Shown here: one piece after another, positions 47,129 to 55,930 of the stretch | Layout: every line of letters begins with the position of its first letter | How positions within the stretch are numbered: position 1 is the first letter of the stretch | From: Pseudomonas fragi | GTDB taxonomy: Bacteria; Pseudomonadota; Gammaproteobacteria; Pseudomonadales; Pseudomonadaceae | Length of the DNA: 64,000 nucleotides | Reading direction: 5' to 3' | NCBI RefSeq assembly: GCF_002269505.1 | Contig: NZ_NQKQ01000006.1 | Location: 62,001-126,000 of the forward strand | The notes under the pieces: generated by a model | The model's input: the letters and a program-made list of their open reading frames with translations, nothing else | Databases searched by the model: none | Told to the model about the DNA's origin: nothing | Made by a program: the position numbers and the translations under genes

Positions 47129-47425
47129 ATGGAAGTCAGTAAAACCAAAAGCAGTTTTTATCGGCGCCTGTATGTGGCTTGGTTGATCGACAGCCAGACC
47201 GCCAGCAGCGTACCGGCACTCACCGAGGTGACCGGCATGCCGCGCCGTACCGCGCAGGACACCATTGCGGCCCTGGCGGATCTGGACATCATCTGCGAGT
47301 TTGAACAGCAGGACGGCGCCCGTAACCATGCCGGACGCTATTTGATCCGCAGCTGGGGTCCGGTGGATAAAGCCTGGGTCGGCGGGCATCTGGTGCAGAT
47401 CAAACAGGTGCTGGGTTACCCCTGA
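47129..47425 (+). CDS. Small winged-helix DNA-binding protein
   Basis: 98-residue protein consistent with a winged helix (ASSVPALTEVTGMPRRTAQD as the helix-turn-helix, then a beta-hairpin wing with ARNHAGRYLI). Conserved in pseudomonads; no known targets. Start ATG at 47129; 3' end overlaps the convergent acetyltransferase gene by 10 bases. Confidence 0.78.
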   Translation: MEVSKTKSSFYRRLYVAWLIDSQTASSVPALTEVTGMPRRTAQDTIAALADLDIICEFEQQDGARNHAGRYLIRSWGPVDKAWVGGHLVQIKQVLGYP

Positions 47426-47877
47426 GAAATCAGGCGCATGCCGATGTGCGGTATGTTGTCTTCAAGGTAGACCTCGCCCTGGGTGCTGAACCCGTGTTGC
47501 TCATAGAAGGGCTGCAGGTGTGCCTGGGCAGACAGGAACACGGGTTGTCCCGGCCAGTAGTCTTCGATGTTTTCCAGGGCCTGTTCAAGCAGGGCATGCC
47601 CGAGCTTTTGCCCGCGCCCCTCGACGGCAACGATTACGCGACCAATGACTACGTCACCGCCCTGGGACTCGGGGTCGAGGATGCGGGCATAAGCCACTAG
47701 CTGGTCGTCTTGCCAGCCCATCACATGCAGCGTATCGCCCGTCAGGTCTTGCCCGTCGACGTCCTGATAGGCGCATTTCTGCTCGGCGACAAATACTTTG
47801 GAGCGTAATTCGAGAATGGCGTAGAGCTGTTCTTTGCCCAGGTCGTTGTGGTGTTTGCAGAGCCAGTCGGTGGTCAC
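47416..47877 (-). CDS. ElaA-like GNAT N-acetyltransferase
   Basis: 153-residue GNAT protein. The acetyl-CoA loop is visible as RVIVAVEGRGQKLGHALLEQ (R/QxxGxG/A-type), and the N-terminus (LRSKVFVAEQKCAYQDVDG) is the ElaA signature. I chose GTG at 47875-47877 (reading VTTDWLCKHHN) with AAGGAC about 6 bases upstream, matching known ElaA N-termini; the ATG at 48000 would run into yccS. Target unknown. Confidence 0.85.
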   Translation of the reverse strand: MTTDWLCKHHNDLGKEQLYAILELRSKVFVAEQKCAYQDVDGQDLTGDTLHVMGWQDDQLVAYARILDPESQGGDVVIGRVIVAVEGRGQKLGHALLEQALENIEDYWPGQPVFLSAQAHLQPFYEQHGFSTQGEVYLEDNIPHIGMRLISQG

Positions 47878-47942
47878 GTTCTTGTCCTTGTTGGCGAGTT
47901 CATGCCCCCGATAGTAGGCGCGATGCCGACTGGCGCCAAGGC

Positions 47943-50117
47943 CTAAGGTGTCTTGACCAAATGTGCGGCCAGGGTGCGCAGCGGCCCGAGCTGGCGGCAA
48001 ATCAGTGCCAGTTGGGTTTGTACCAGCCTCTGGTTTTCATCGATTTCGTCCGGCATTTGTTCAAGCTCGCCGGCCAGGGCCTCTTCCTCGTCACTTTGCA
48101 CTGCAACGGCCTGCTTGGTGGCCAGGCCCTGGGCAATCTGCTCGATGCTCTCGGCAATCTTGCTCCCGGCACCTTCAATCAACTGTTCGCGCACTTCGGC
48201 GGGCAGTTGGGTGTCGCGGTGAGCGCCCAGACCAGACAAGTAGCTGAGCAAGGTGTGGGACATGACCAGGAAACGGAAGCCCATATCGGCATCCTTACGG
48301 AAGTGCCCGGGCTCCATCAGCATATTGGCCAGGGTGGTCGACAGCGCGGCATCAGCGTTGTGGGCGTTACGCCGTGCCAGTCGGTAGGCCAGGCTGTCGC
48401 TTTTACCCTGCGCGTATTGCTGCATGATCTGGCGCAGATACTGGCTGTTGCAGCTCAGGGTATTGGCCAGTACCTGATTGAGGCGACGGCCCTGCCAGTC
48501 CGGCAGGAACAGGAATACTGCCGCCGCCGCGATCACGCTACCCACCAGAGTGTCGAACAGGCGCGGCAGGAACAGCCCATAGCCGTCGCCCACCTGGTTG
48601 AAGCAAAACAGAATCATCAGCGTGATGGCCGCCGTGCTCAGGGTGTAGCGCGTGGTGCGGTTGATAAAGAACACCACCCCGGCCACCACGGCAAACATCG
48701 ACTGCACCAGCGGGTTGGGAAATAGATCGAACAGGGCCCAGCCCACGGCCAGACCGATGGCGGTACCGATAATCCGCTGGCTGAACTTGCGCCGCGTGGC
48801 GCCGTAGCTTGGCTGGCACACGAACAGCGTGGTGAGGATGATCCAGTAGCCCTGGCTTGGGTGAATCCAGTGCACCATCGCGAAACCGATGCTCAGTGCC
48901 AGAGGCAGGCGCAAGGCGTGGCGGAAGATCAGCGAGGTGGGTGTCAGATGCTGGCGCAGGCGTGACCAGACATCCTTGAGGTTACGCGGCGAACGGTCCA
49001 GCAGGCTGCTGTCGGTGGCATCGGCCAGGGTGTCGGGGTTGCTTGCATCGCTCAGCAGGCGATCGAGGGTACCGAGGTTGGCGGCCAGTGCGCGCAGTGA
49101 ACGCAACAGCCCGCGCCAGGCCGGGTTGCTCTGGATGCGCAAGTGTTCGAGGGAGGCGTGCAGGTCGCCCAGGGCCTCGGCAAAACTGTCGTCATAGACG
49201 AATGGCTGGCGCAGCTTGATCGACTCCGACAGGCGCTGACAGGCCACACCCTGCTGGCGCAGCAGGCGTTGGCAGCGGAACATCACGTCACTGTGGAAGA
49301 AGGCGTCGGCCAGGGCGTTGTACGGGTAGTGCGAAGAACTGGCACGCTCGTGGATATCTTGTGCGAGGAAATACAGCTTGAGGTAGCGACTGAGTTTGGA
49401 GCCTGGCCGGGTGTTGCCGACCCGATGCAGGATGATTTCCTTGGCGGTGTTCAGTGCCGCCACCACCCGGCCGTTTTGCCGGGCCAGTTCCAACCGGCCC
49501 GCTTCCACGTCCAGCTTGCGGATCGGCTCGAACAGCGCCGACTTGATCTTCAGGTACAGCCCCAACTCCCAGAACAGCCGCGCCAGGCTCTGTTGCACCG
49601 GCTGATTGGAGAACAGCGCCTGCCACAGCACCGACAGTATCCCGTACCAGGCCGCACCGGCCACCAGCAGCAAGGGTTCATGCCAGAAATTGGTGACTTC
49701 ACCGCCGCGCTGGTCCACGCCGATCATGGTGTATACAGCCAGGATCAGTGTGGCCGAGGCAATTGCCCCGTAGCGTTCGCCCAATGCCCCGAGCATGGTC
49801 AGGCCAAAGCTGGCCAGGGCAAGCGCGCAGACCATCAGCCAGGGGTAGGGGAAAAGCAGCTCGACACTCAGGGCCGAGGCGGTGAAACACACCAGTGTCA
49901 CCAGCAGGGCATTGAGGCGGCCTTGCCAGCTGTCATCGGTTTCAGACAGGGCGCTGGCGATAATCCCCAGAAACAGCGGGATCAGCAGCGACATCTCATC
50001 CTGATACCAGCAAAAAGCCATGCTGCCGGTCAGGGCGACAAATACCCGTACGCTGTAACTGAACTTGTCCAGTGCCCACAGGCGACGCAAGGAATGCTGA
50101 AAGCTTTTCGATGACAT
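47943..50117 (-). CDS. yccS: YccS/YhfK family inner-membrane protein
   Basis: 724-residue protein of the YccS family (related to aromatic-acid exporters). Two blocks of about six transmembrane helices are separated by a cytoplasmic stretch: the first block is near residues 25-170, the second near 395-520 (from LIFRHALRLPLALSIGFAMV). An acidic C-terminus ends the protein. Start ATG at 50115-50117 (MSSKSFQHSLRRLWALDKFS); upstream frame extension overlaps the neighbouring gene. Function unknown. Confidence 0.9.
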   Translation of the reverse strand: MSSKSFQHSLRRLWALDKFSYSVRVFVALTGSMAFCWYQDEMSLLIPLFLGIIASALSETDDSWQGRLNALLVTLVCFTASALSVELLFPYPWLMVCALALASFGLTMLGALGERYGAIASATLILAVYTMIGVDQRGGEVTNFWHEPLLLVAGAAWYGILSVLWQALFSNQPVQQSLARLFWELGLYLKIKSALFEPIRKLDVEAGRLELARQNGRVVAALNTAKEIILHRVGNTRPGSKLSRYLKLYFLAQDIHERASSSHYPYNALADAFFHSDVMFRCQRLLRQQGVACQRLSESIKLRQPFVYDDSFAEALGDLHASLEHLRIQSNPAWRGLLRSLRALAANLGTLDRLLSDASNPDTLADATDSSLLDRSPRNLKDVWSRLRQHLTPTSLIFRHALRLPLALSIGFAMVHWIHPSQGYWIILTTLFVCQPSYGATRRKFSQRIIGTAIGLAVGWALFDLFPNPLVQSMFAVVAGVVFFINRTTRYTLSTAAITLMILFCFNQVGDGYGLFLPRLFDTLVGSVIAAAAVFLFLPDWQGRRLNQVLANTLSCNSQYLRQIMQQYAQGKSDSLAYRLARRNAHNADAALSTTLANMLMEPGHFRKDADMGFRFLVMSHTLLSYLSGLGAHRDTQLPAEVREQLIEGAGSKIAESIEQIAQGLATKQAVAVQSDEEEALAGELEQMPDEIDENQRLVQTQLALICRQLGPLRTLAAHLVKTP

Positions 50118-50223
50118 GAAGTGGCGGTGCCTGGCTCGTGATTCGCTAACTTGAGCCAGATAAGACGACAGCGCAATGGGGCTGTCACATCGAACCAAAA
50201 ATATTTTTAATGCAGGGGGCGGG

Positions 50224-51402
50224 TCAGACGAACTGCGCCGCCGCATACCCCGATGCCCACGCCCACTGGAAGTTGAAACCGCCCAGATGGCCGCTGACAT
50301 CCAACACTTCGCCGACAAAATACAGACCGGGGCTTTTCAGCGATTCCATGGTCTTGGACGATACTTCACGGGTATCGACCCCGCCCAGAGTCACTTCCGC
50401 GGTGCGATAGCCTTCGGTGCCCGCAGGGACCACCTTCCAGCTCGCCAGTTTGTCAGCCACCAGCGCCAGCTCAGCCGGGGTGTACTGCTTCATTGGCTTG
50501 GACTCGAACCAGTGCTCGGCCAGCAGGTTGGCCATTTTCTTGGTGAAGATTTCACCCAGCAGGGTTTTCAACTCGCTGTTGGGGCGTTCCGCCTGCTGGG
50601 TTTGCAGCCAGCTCAGGGCGTCGAGGTCGGGCAGCAGGTTGATTTCAACGGTGTCGCCCGGGTTCCAGAACGAGGAAATCTGCAAAATCGCCGGCCCGCT
50701 CAAACCCCGATGGGTGAACAGGATATTTTCGCGAAAGCTTTGATCGTTGCAGCTCACCAGGCAATCCACTGAGGTGCCCGAGAGTTCGGTGCAGATTTCT
50801 TTAAGCTGATCGGTGATGGTGAACGGCACCAGGCCTGCGCGTGTTGGCAGCAGGGTGTGGCCGAACTGTTTGGCGATTTGATAACCGAAACCTGTCGCGC
50901 CCAATGTCGGGATCGACAGCCCGCCGGTGGCGACCACCAGAGACTGGCAGTCAACCGGCCCCAGCGTGGTGTTGAGGCTGTAGCCGTTGTCGGTTTTTTC
51001 GATCTGCTCGACCGAAGTGTCCAGGTGCAGGCTGACGCCCGCTTTCTGGCATTCATCGAGGAGCATTTCGAGGATGTCGCTGGATTTGTTATCGCAGAAC
51101 AGCTGGCCGAGTTTCTTCTCGTGGTAAGGCACGCCGTGCTTGCTCACCAGTTCGATGAAGTCCCACTGGGTGTAGCGGGCCAGGGCCGACTTGCAGAAGT
51201 GCGGGTTCTGCGACAGGAAATTATTGGGCTCGGTGTACATGTTGGTGAAGTTGCAGCGGCCACCGCCCGACATCAGGATCTTTTTGCCCGCCTTGTTGGC
51301 GTGGTCGATGAGCATGACCTTTCGCCCGCGGCCGGCAGCGGTCAGCGCGCACATCAAACCTGCGGCGCCAGCGCCAATAATCACAACGTCGGTAGAGCGC
51401 AA
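50224..51402 (-). CDS. HI0933/YhiN-type FAD flavoprotein
   Basis: 392-residue NAD(P)/FAD-dependent protein. FAD-binding motif VVIIGAGAAGLMCAL near residue 5, GKKILMSGGGRCNFTN, and C-terminal GLYFVGEVLDVSGHLGGFNF are typical of the HI0933 family; some relatives have roles with tRNA or redox, but this one is unassigned. The start is probably TTG at 51402, with AGGAC 7 bases upstream. An alternative GTG at 51432 lies inside a family A repeat. Transcribed after a repeat cluster. Confidence 0.83.
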   Translation of the reverse strand: MRSTDVVIIGAGAAGLMCALTAAGRGRKVMLIDHANKAGKKILMSGGGRCNFTNMYTEPNNFLSQNPHFCKSALARYTQWDFIELVSKHGVPYHEKKLGQLFCDNKSSDILEMLLDECQKAGVSLHLDTSVEQIEKTDNGYSLNTTLGPVDCQSLVVATGGLSIPTLGATGFGYQIAKQFGHTLLPTRAGLVPFTITDQLKEICTELSGTSVDCLVSCNDQSFRENILFTHRGLSGPAILQISSFWNPGDTVEINLLPDLDALSWLQTQQAERPNSELKTLLGEIFTKKMANLLAEHWFESKPMKQYTPAELALVADKLASWKVVPAGTEGYRTAEVTLGGVDTREVSSKTMESLKSPGLYFVGEVLDVSGHLGGFNFQWAWASGYAAAQFV

Positions 51403-51424
51403 AGCGGTGTCCTCGTTAAAAGCA

Positions 51425-51534
51425 GCCCTCACCCCAGCCCTCTCCCGGAGGGAGAGGGAGCTTGATCGAGGTGATTTCGAATTCTGTGTAAATCTTCCCC
51501 CTCTCCCTCCGGGAGAGGGTTGGGGTGAGGGGGC
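51425..51534. repeat. Paired inverted family A repeats before the HI0933 gene
   Basis: Two opposed units (51425-51458 and 51499-51534), 40 bases apart, between dbpA (downstream end at 51547) and the HI0933-type gene. It overlaps the possible GTG start at 51432. Confidence 0.9.
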
Positions 51535-51546
51535 TCTTGAAGCGTC

Positions 51547-52932
51547 TTACAAAACCCGCACGCGCAGTACGCGGCCTTTGATTTTGCCTTCGCTCAGGCG
51601 CTGGGCCGCTTGCTTGGCGATGGTGCGGTCAACCGCCACGTAGGCCTGGAAGTCAAAGATCGCGATCTTGCCAACCTGGGCACCCGGGATACCCGCGTCG
51701 CCGGTCAGGGCGCCGAGGATGTCACCCGGGCGAACCTTGTCTTTACGACCGGCACCGATCACCAGCGTACTCATGGCCGGCAGCAACGGAGCGCCGCCCT
51801 GAGAGGTCAGGGTGTCCAGGGTTTCCCAGTTCAGCGGCGCTTTCTGCAACTGCTCGATGGCCTGGGCGCGGTGCGCTTCGGACGGGGCAACCAGGCTGAT
51901 GGCCACGCCTTTTTCACCGGCGCGACCGGTACGGCCAACACGGTGAATGTGGATTTCCGAATCGCGGGCCAGCTCAACGTTGAGCACCATGTCCAACGCG
52001 TCGATGTCCAGACCACGGGCGGCTACGTCGGTGGCAACCAGTACTGAAGTCGAGCGGTTGGCAAACATGGCCAGTACCTGGTCACGGTCGCGCTGCTCCA
52101 GGTCGCCATGCAGGCCGACGGCCGAGATGCCCTTGGAGGTCAGGTGATCAACGGTTTCCTGCACCTGCTGCTTGGTGAAGCAGAACGCTACGCAGGACTG
52201 CGGGCGGAAGTGGCCCAGCACCTTGGTCACGGCGCTCATGCGTTCTTCAGGCGAGATTTCGTAGAAGCGCTGCTCGATCTGGCTGTCAGTGTGCAGCGCC
52301 TCGGCTTTTACCTGCTGAGGGTTGCGCATGAACTTGGACGACAGCTGCTTGATACCGGCCGGGTAGGTGGCCGAGAACAGCAGGGTCTGGCGACGCTCCG
52401 GGGTTTTGACAATGATGTCTTCGATGGCGTCATAGAAGCCCATGTCCAGCATGCGGTCAGCTTCGTCCAGTACGAGGGTGTTCAGACCGTCCAGTACCAG
52501 TGAGCCCTTGCGCAAGTGCTGCTGGATACGCCCCGGAGTGCCGACGATGATGTGCGCGCCGTGCTCCAGCGAGCCGATCTGCGGGCCGAACGACACGCCG
52601 CCGCACAGGGTCAGCACTTTGATGTTGTCTTCGGCGCGGGCCAGACGGCGGATTTCCTTGGCAACCTGGTCAGCCAGTTCGCGGGTCGGGCAGATCACAA
52701 GGGCCTGGCAGCCGAAGAAGCGCGGGTTGATCGGGTTCAGCAGGCCGATGCCGAAGGCGGCAGTTTTGCCACTGCCGGTCTTGGCCTGGGCGATCAGGTC
52801 CATGCCTTTGAGGATCACCGGCAAGCTCTGCGCCTGAATCGGCGTCATCTGGGCATAACCGAGGGAGTCGAGGTTAGCCAGCATGGCGGCGGACAGAGGC
52901 AGAGTATTAAAAGCGGTGGCAATGGTGGTCAC
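51547..52932 (-). CDS. dbpA: ATP-dependent RNA helicase DbpA
   Basis: 461-residue DEAD-box helicase that acts on 23S rRNA hairpin 92 during large-subunit assembly. Motifs: AKTGSGKT, PTRELADQ, DEAD (LVLDEADRMLD), SAT, and HRVGRTGRAG. The C-terminal RNA-binding domain is present (GKIAIFDFQAYVAVDRTIAK). Start GTG at 52930-52932 (VTTIATAFNTLPLS), corresponding to the DbpA N-terminus; the longer frame is not supported. Confidence 0.93.
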   Translation of the reverse strand: MTTIATAFNTLPLSAAMLANLDSLGYAQMTPIQAQSLPVILKGMDLIAQAKTGSGKTAAFGIGLLNPINPRFFGCQALVICPTRELADQVAKEIRRLARAEDNIKVLTLCGGVSFGPQIGSLEHGAHIIVGTPGRIQQHLRKGSLVLDGLNTLVLDEADRMLDMGFYDAIEDIIVKTPERRQTLLFSATYPAGIKQLSSKFMRNPQQVKAEALHTDSQIEQRFYEISPEERMSAVTKVLGHFRPQSCVAFCFTKQQVQETVDHLTSKGISAVGLHGDLEQRDRDQVLAMFANRSTSVLVATDVAARGLDIDALDMVLNVELARDSEIHIHRVGRTGRAGEKGVAISLVAPSEAHRAQAIEQLQKAPLNWETLDTLTSQGGAPLLPAMSTLVIGAGRKDKVRPGDILGALTGDAGIPGAQVGKIAIFDFQAYVAVDRTIAKQAAQRLSEGKIKGRVLRVRVL

Positions 52933-53034
52933 GGGACTGGCCTGCAAAACAAAATGTCGCGCAGTGTACCAGTCCCATGCCCTTTGCCTGAACATTCTGG
53001 ACGAGATGTCATCCAGTTCTGCTTAAAAAGCAGC

Positions 53035-54465
53035 TTAATGTTCCAGCTCATGCTCCGAGTTGGCCTTGGGTTTTCGCCCGTCCTGCGGTGACAATTGCAG
53101 GAAAATCGCCGCTGCCAGCATCGCCATGATCCCCACCGTCAGGAAGGTCAGCTGGAACGCGCCCAGTACCGTGTCCACCCCATCGCTGCCGCCATCCCCG
53201 GTAAAGCCGCCGAGCAATGCCCCGGCACAAGCCACGCCCAGGCTCAGGGACAGTTGCGCCACTACCGACAGCAAACTGTTGCCGCTGCTGGCGCTGGCGT
53301 CATCGAGGTCGATCAGGGTCACGGTGTTCATGGCGGTGAACTGCAACGAGTTGATCGCCCCCAGTACGGCCAGCATTGATAGCAACAGCGGATAAGGCGT
53401 GTGTTCTGTCACCAGGCCCATGCTGGCCAGCATCAGGCCCAGGGCAAAGGTGTTGGCCGTCAGCACCGTGCGATACCCCACGCGCTCGATCAGCGGCCTT
53501 GCCACCCATTTGGCCAGCATCGCAGCCGCGGCCAGTGGCAGCATGCTCATCCCGGCCTGCGACGGGGAATAGCCCAGCGCGACTTGCAACAGCAGCGGCA
53601 CCAGAAACGGCAGGGCGCCGCTGCCCAGGCGGGCGAACAGGTTACCGAGGATGCCCACTGCGAAGGTCTTGGTTTTAAACAGCACCGGGGAGAACAGCGG
53701 GTTGCTGATATTGCCCGCGCGTAACCAGTACGCGGCCAGACAGGCCATGCCCGCAAACAGCAGCAACATCACGCGCAGATGCGGCATATGCAGCTCGCCC
53801 AGGCCTTCCATGGCAATGGTGATAAACACCATCGCCGCGCCAAACAGCACAAAGCCCAACCCGTCGAAACGGGTACGTTCGCTGCCGCGCAAATCCGGAA
53901 TGAAGTGCCAGACCGCCCAGCAGCCGAGAATGCCCACGGGCAGGTTGATCAGGAAGATCCAGTGCCAGCTCAGGTACTGCACCATCCAGCCGCCCATCGT
54001 GGGGCCGATCAGCGGGCCGAGCAGGCCGGGGATGGTGATAAAGCCCATGATCCGCACCAGTTCCGAGCGCGGATAGGCCTTGAGCACCACCAGCCGGCCG
54101 ATGGGCAGCATCAGGGCGCCGCCCAGGCCCTGGACGATCCGTGCGCCAATCAGCTCGTTGAGGGTGCCGGACAGGGCACAGAGCAACGAGCCAAAGCTGA
54201 ACAACAGAATGGCGCTGAAGAAGATTTTTTTGGTGCCGAAGCGGTCGGCGATCCACCCCGAGGCCGGAATCAGCAAGGCGACGGTGAGCATGTAGGCGAC
54301 GATCACACCCTGCATGCGCAGCGGGTTTTCTTTCAGGTCGCTGGCCATGTCGGGCAGGGCGGTGTTGAGGATCGTGCCGTCGAGTGACTGCATGAAAAAC
54401 GCAATGGCCACCACCCACGGCAACCAGCGCAGGGTTTCAGGGCTTAGAACCGGGCGTACGGGCAT
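53035..54465 (-). CDS. DHA2-family efflux transporter (MdtD-like)
   Basis: 476-residue major-facilitator drug/proton antiporter with about 14 transmembrane helices. Motif A lies at SGWIADRFGTKKIFFSAILL and motif C near LGPLIGPTMGGWM, which fit DHA2/EmrB-QacA proteins and the MdtD branch. Start ATG at 54463-54465; an upstream ATG at 54489 is less likely. No adjacent regulator. Confidence 0.88.
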   Translation of the reverse strand: MPVRPVLSPETLRWLPWVVAIAFFMQSLDGTILNTALPDMASDLKENPLRMQGVIVAYMLTVALLIPASGWIADRFGTKKIFFSAILLFSFGSLLCALSGTLNELIGARIVQGLGGALMLPIGRLVVLKAYPRSELVRIMGFITIPGLLGPLIGPTMGGWMVQYLSWHWIFLINLPVGILGCWAVWHFIPDLRGSERTRFDGLGFVLFGAAMVFITIAMEGLGELHMPHLRVMLLLFAGMACLAAYWLRAGNISNPLFSPVLFKTKTFAVGILGNLFARLGSGALPFLVPLLLQVALGYSPSQAGMSMLPLAAAAMLAKWVARPLIERVGYRTVLTANTFALGLMLASMGLVTEHTPYPLLLSMLAVLGAINSLQFTAMNTVTLIDLDDASASSGNSLLSVVAQLSLSLGVACAGALLGGFTGDGGSDGVDTVLGAFQLTFLTVGIMAMLAAAIFLQLSPQDGRKPKANSEHELEH

Positions 54466-54494
54466 AGGACCTCTTTTTATGATGAGCATTCTTT

Positions 54495-54584
54495 GTAGTC
54501 GCTGCCGAAGGCTGCGAAGGGTTGCTGAGCAACCCGTCTTATTAAATGCCCTGCAAATCTTTCGCAGCCTGCGGCAGCGACTAC
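54495..54584. repeat. Family B palindromic repeat with internal hairpin
   Basis: Left end GTAGTCGCTGCCGAAGGCTG and right end CAGCCTGCGGCAGCGACTAC are inverted, enclosing a small hairpin GGGTTGCTGAGCAACCC (54519-54535). It lies between mdtD and the TldE gene. Confidence 0.92.
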
Positions 54585-54592
54585 AGATTTTA

Positions 54593-55930
54593 TTACAACG
54601 TCAAAGTCAGCTTTTTGATCAGCGCCCCCGGCAGCAGGTTCGACGCCGTCTGGCGCTGGTCGTAGGTGCTGGCCGACAGCAGCAGTTCACGCTCGGCCGT
54701 CAGCGCTTCCAGCTGCGAACCCAGCAGACTATAGACGCTGTCATCAAACCGCATGGTGTTGACCGGGGCCTTTATCTCGCCGTTCTCGACCCAGAAGGTG
54801 GCAAAGCGGGTCATGCCGGTCAGACGCGCGGCCGGCTGGTCCGAGTAGTTCAGGTACCACAGGTTGCTGATATACAGCCCGGTGCCCAGCTGTTTGAGGA
54901 TATCGGCCTGCGCCAGCGTCCCCGCTGCCATTGCCAGTGCACTCGGTGCTTCGTGTTCCGGCGCGCCATTGACCTCCAGGCCATACTCGGCGGCACTGCG
55001 CGAACTCACCAGTTGCTGCTCGGCCTTGCCGTGCTTGACCAGTGACAAGTCCTGGCGCGGGTACCCTTCGCCGGAGAACGCCGGGCTCAGGGACTGGCTG
55101 ACCTGCTCATCAAACGACACCAGCGGGCTCAGTTGCGTATCGCCCGCGTAGAGCTTTTGCAGCGGGCTGGATTTACTGGCTAGGGCCTGGGCCGAAAAGC
55201 CGCCCCAGCACAACATACTCATCACTTCCTCCAGCGCGGCCGGGGCCAGGTAGGCGCGGTATTCACCGGGCTCCAGGGCGTGCAGCGGGCGATCGAGGAA
55301 GCTCAGTTGCTCGCGGGCCAGTTGCATGCGTCGGGCGAAACGCTCGCTGTCCCAGTCGGCACCGGCGTAGCTGGCTTTGACGGCCTGCCCGTTACTGTGG
55401 AACAGGCTCCAGTCGAAGTTGAAACTATTGGCCTGATGCCAGCCAAAAGCGCCTTCGGAACTGGCGTAGCCGTAGCTGATCGGGCCGCTGGCATAAAAGC
55501 CCACCAGATCGACACCTTTGGACGCACTGCGGATTTCTTCCAGAACCCGGGCCGTGTCCGGCAGCGGCTGGCTCTGCTCGGCATGGCTGTGCCACGGCTG
55601 CGGGTTAAGCAGTAAATACGGGTCGACGGGCAGCAACGGCAAGGTGTCGCGCAGTTGCTGCAGCGCATCGGCCAGGCGTTGTTTGTCGACGTTCGACTCG
55701 CCGGCCAGGGTGAGGCTCACATCGGCATGGCGGCCGTCGCGGATCAACTTCAGGCTCAGACTGGCCTGCTGCACCTGCCCGGCCTGACGCACCTTGCCCT
55801 TGTTGAAGCGGATAAATTCCGATGCTTCGCCGTCATAGCCCAGGGTGAATTGCTCTGGCGGGCGGATCGCTTTGCCCAGCCACTCGACCAACGCCTTGAA
55901 CTGCCCGGCCTGACTCAATGGGGTACTCAT
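54593..55930 (-). CDS. TldE/PmbA-type subunit, second paralogue pair
   Basis: 445-residue PmbA/TldE-like protein without a zinc motif. Partner gene TldD overlaps it by one base, as in heterodimeric TldD/TldE proteases, which clip unfolded peptides and some modified-peptide precursors. C-terminal GLYISNLWYLNYSDQPAARL and GMTRFATFWVENGEI are recognisable TldE segments. Start ATG at 55928-55930. This pair is separate from the usual tldD and pmbA genes expected elsewhere in Pseudomonas. Confidence 0.85.
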   Translation of the reverse strand: MSTPLSQAGQFKALVEWLGKAIRPPEQFTLGYDGEASEFIRFNKGKVRQAGQVQQASLSLKLIRDGRHADVSLTLAGESNVDKQRLADALQQLRDTLPLLPVDPYLLLNPQPWHSHAEQSQPLPDTARVLEEIRSASKGVDLVGFYASGPISYGYASSEGAFGWHQANSFNFDWSLFHSNGQAVKASYAGADWDSERFARRMQLAREQLSFLDRPLHALEPGEYRAYLAPAALEEVMSMLCWGGFSAQALASKSSPLQKLYAGDTQLSPLVSFDEQVSQSLSPAFSGEGYPRQDLSLVKHGKAEQQLVSSRSAAEYGLEVNGAPEHEAPSALAMAAGTLAQADILKQLGTGLYISNLWYLNYSDQPAARLTGMTRFATFWVENGEIKAPVNTMRFDDSVYSLLGSQLEALTAERELLLSASTYDQRQTASNLLPGALIKKLTLTL

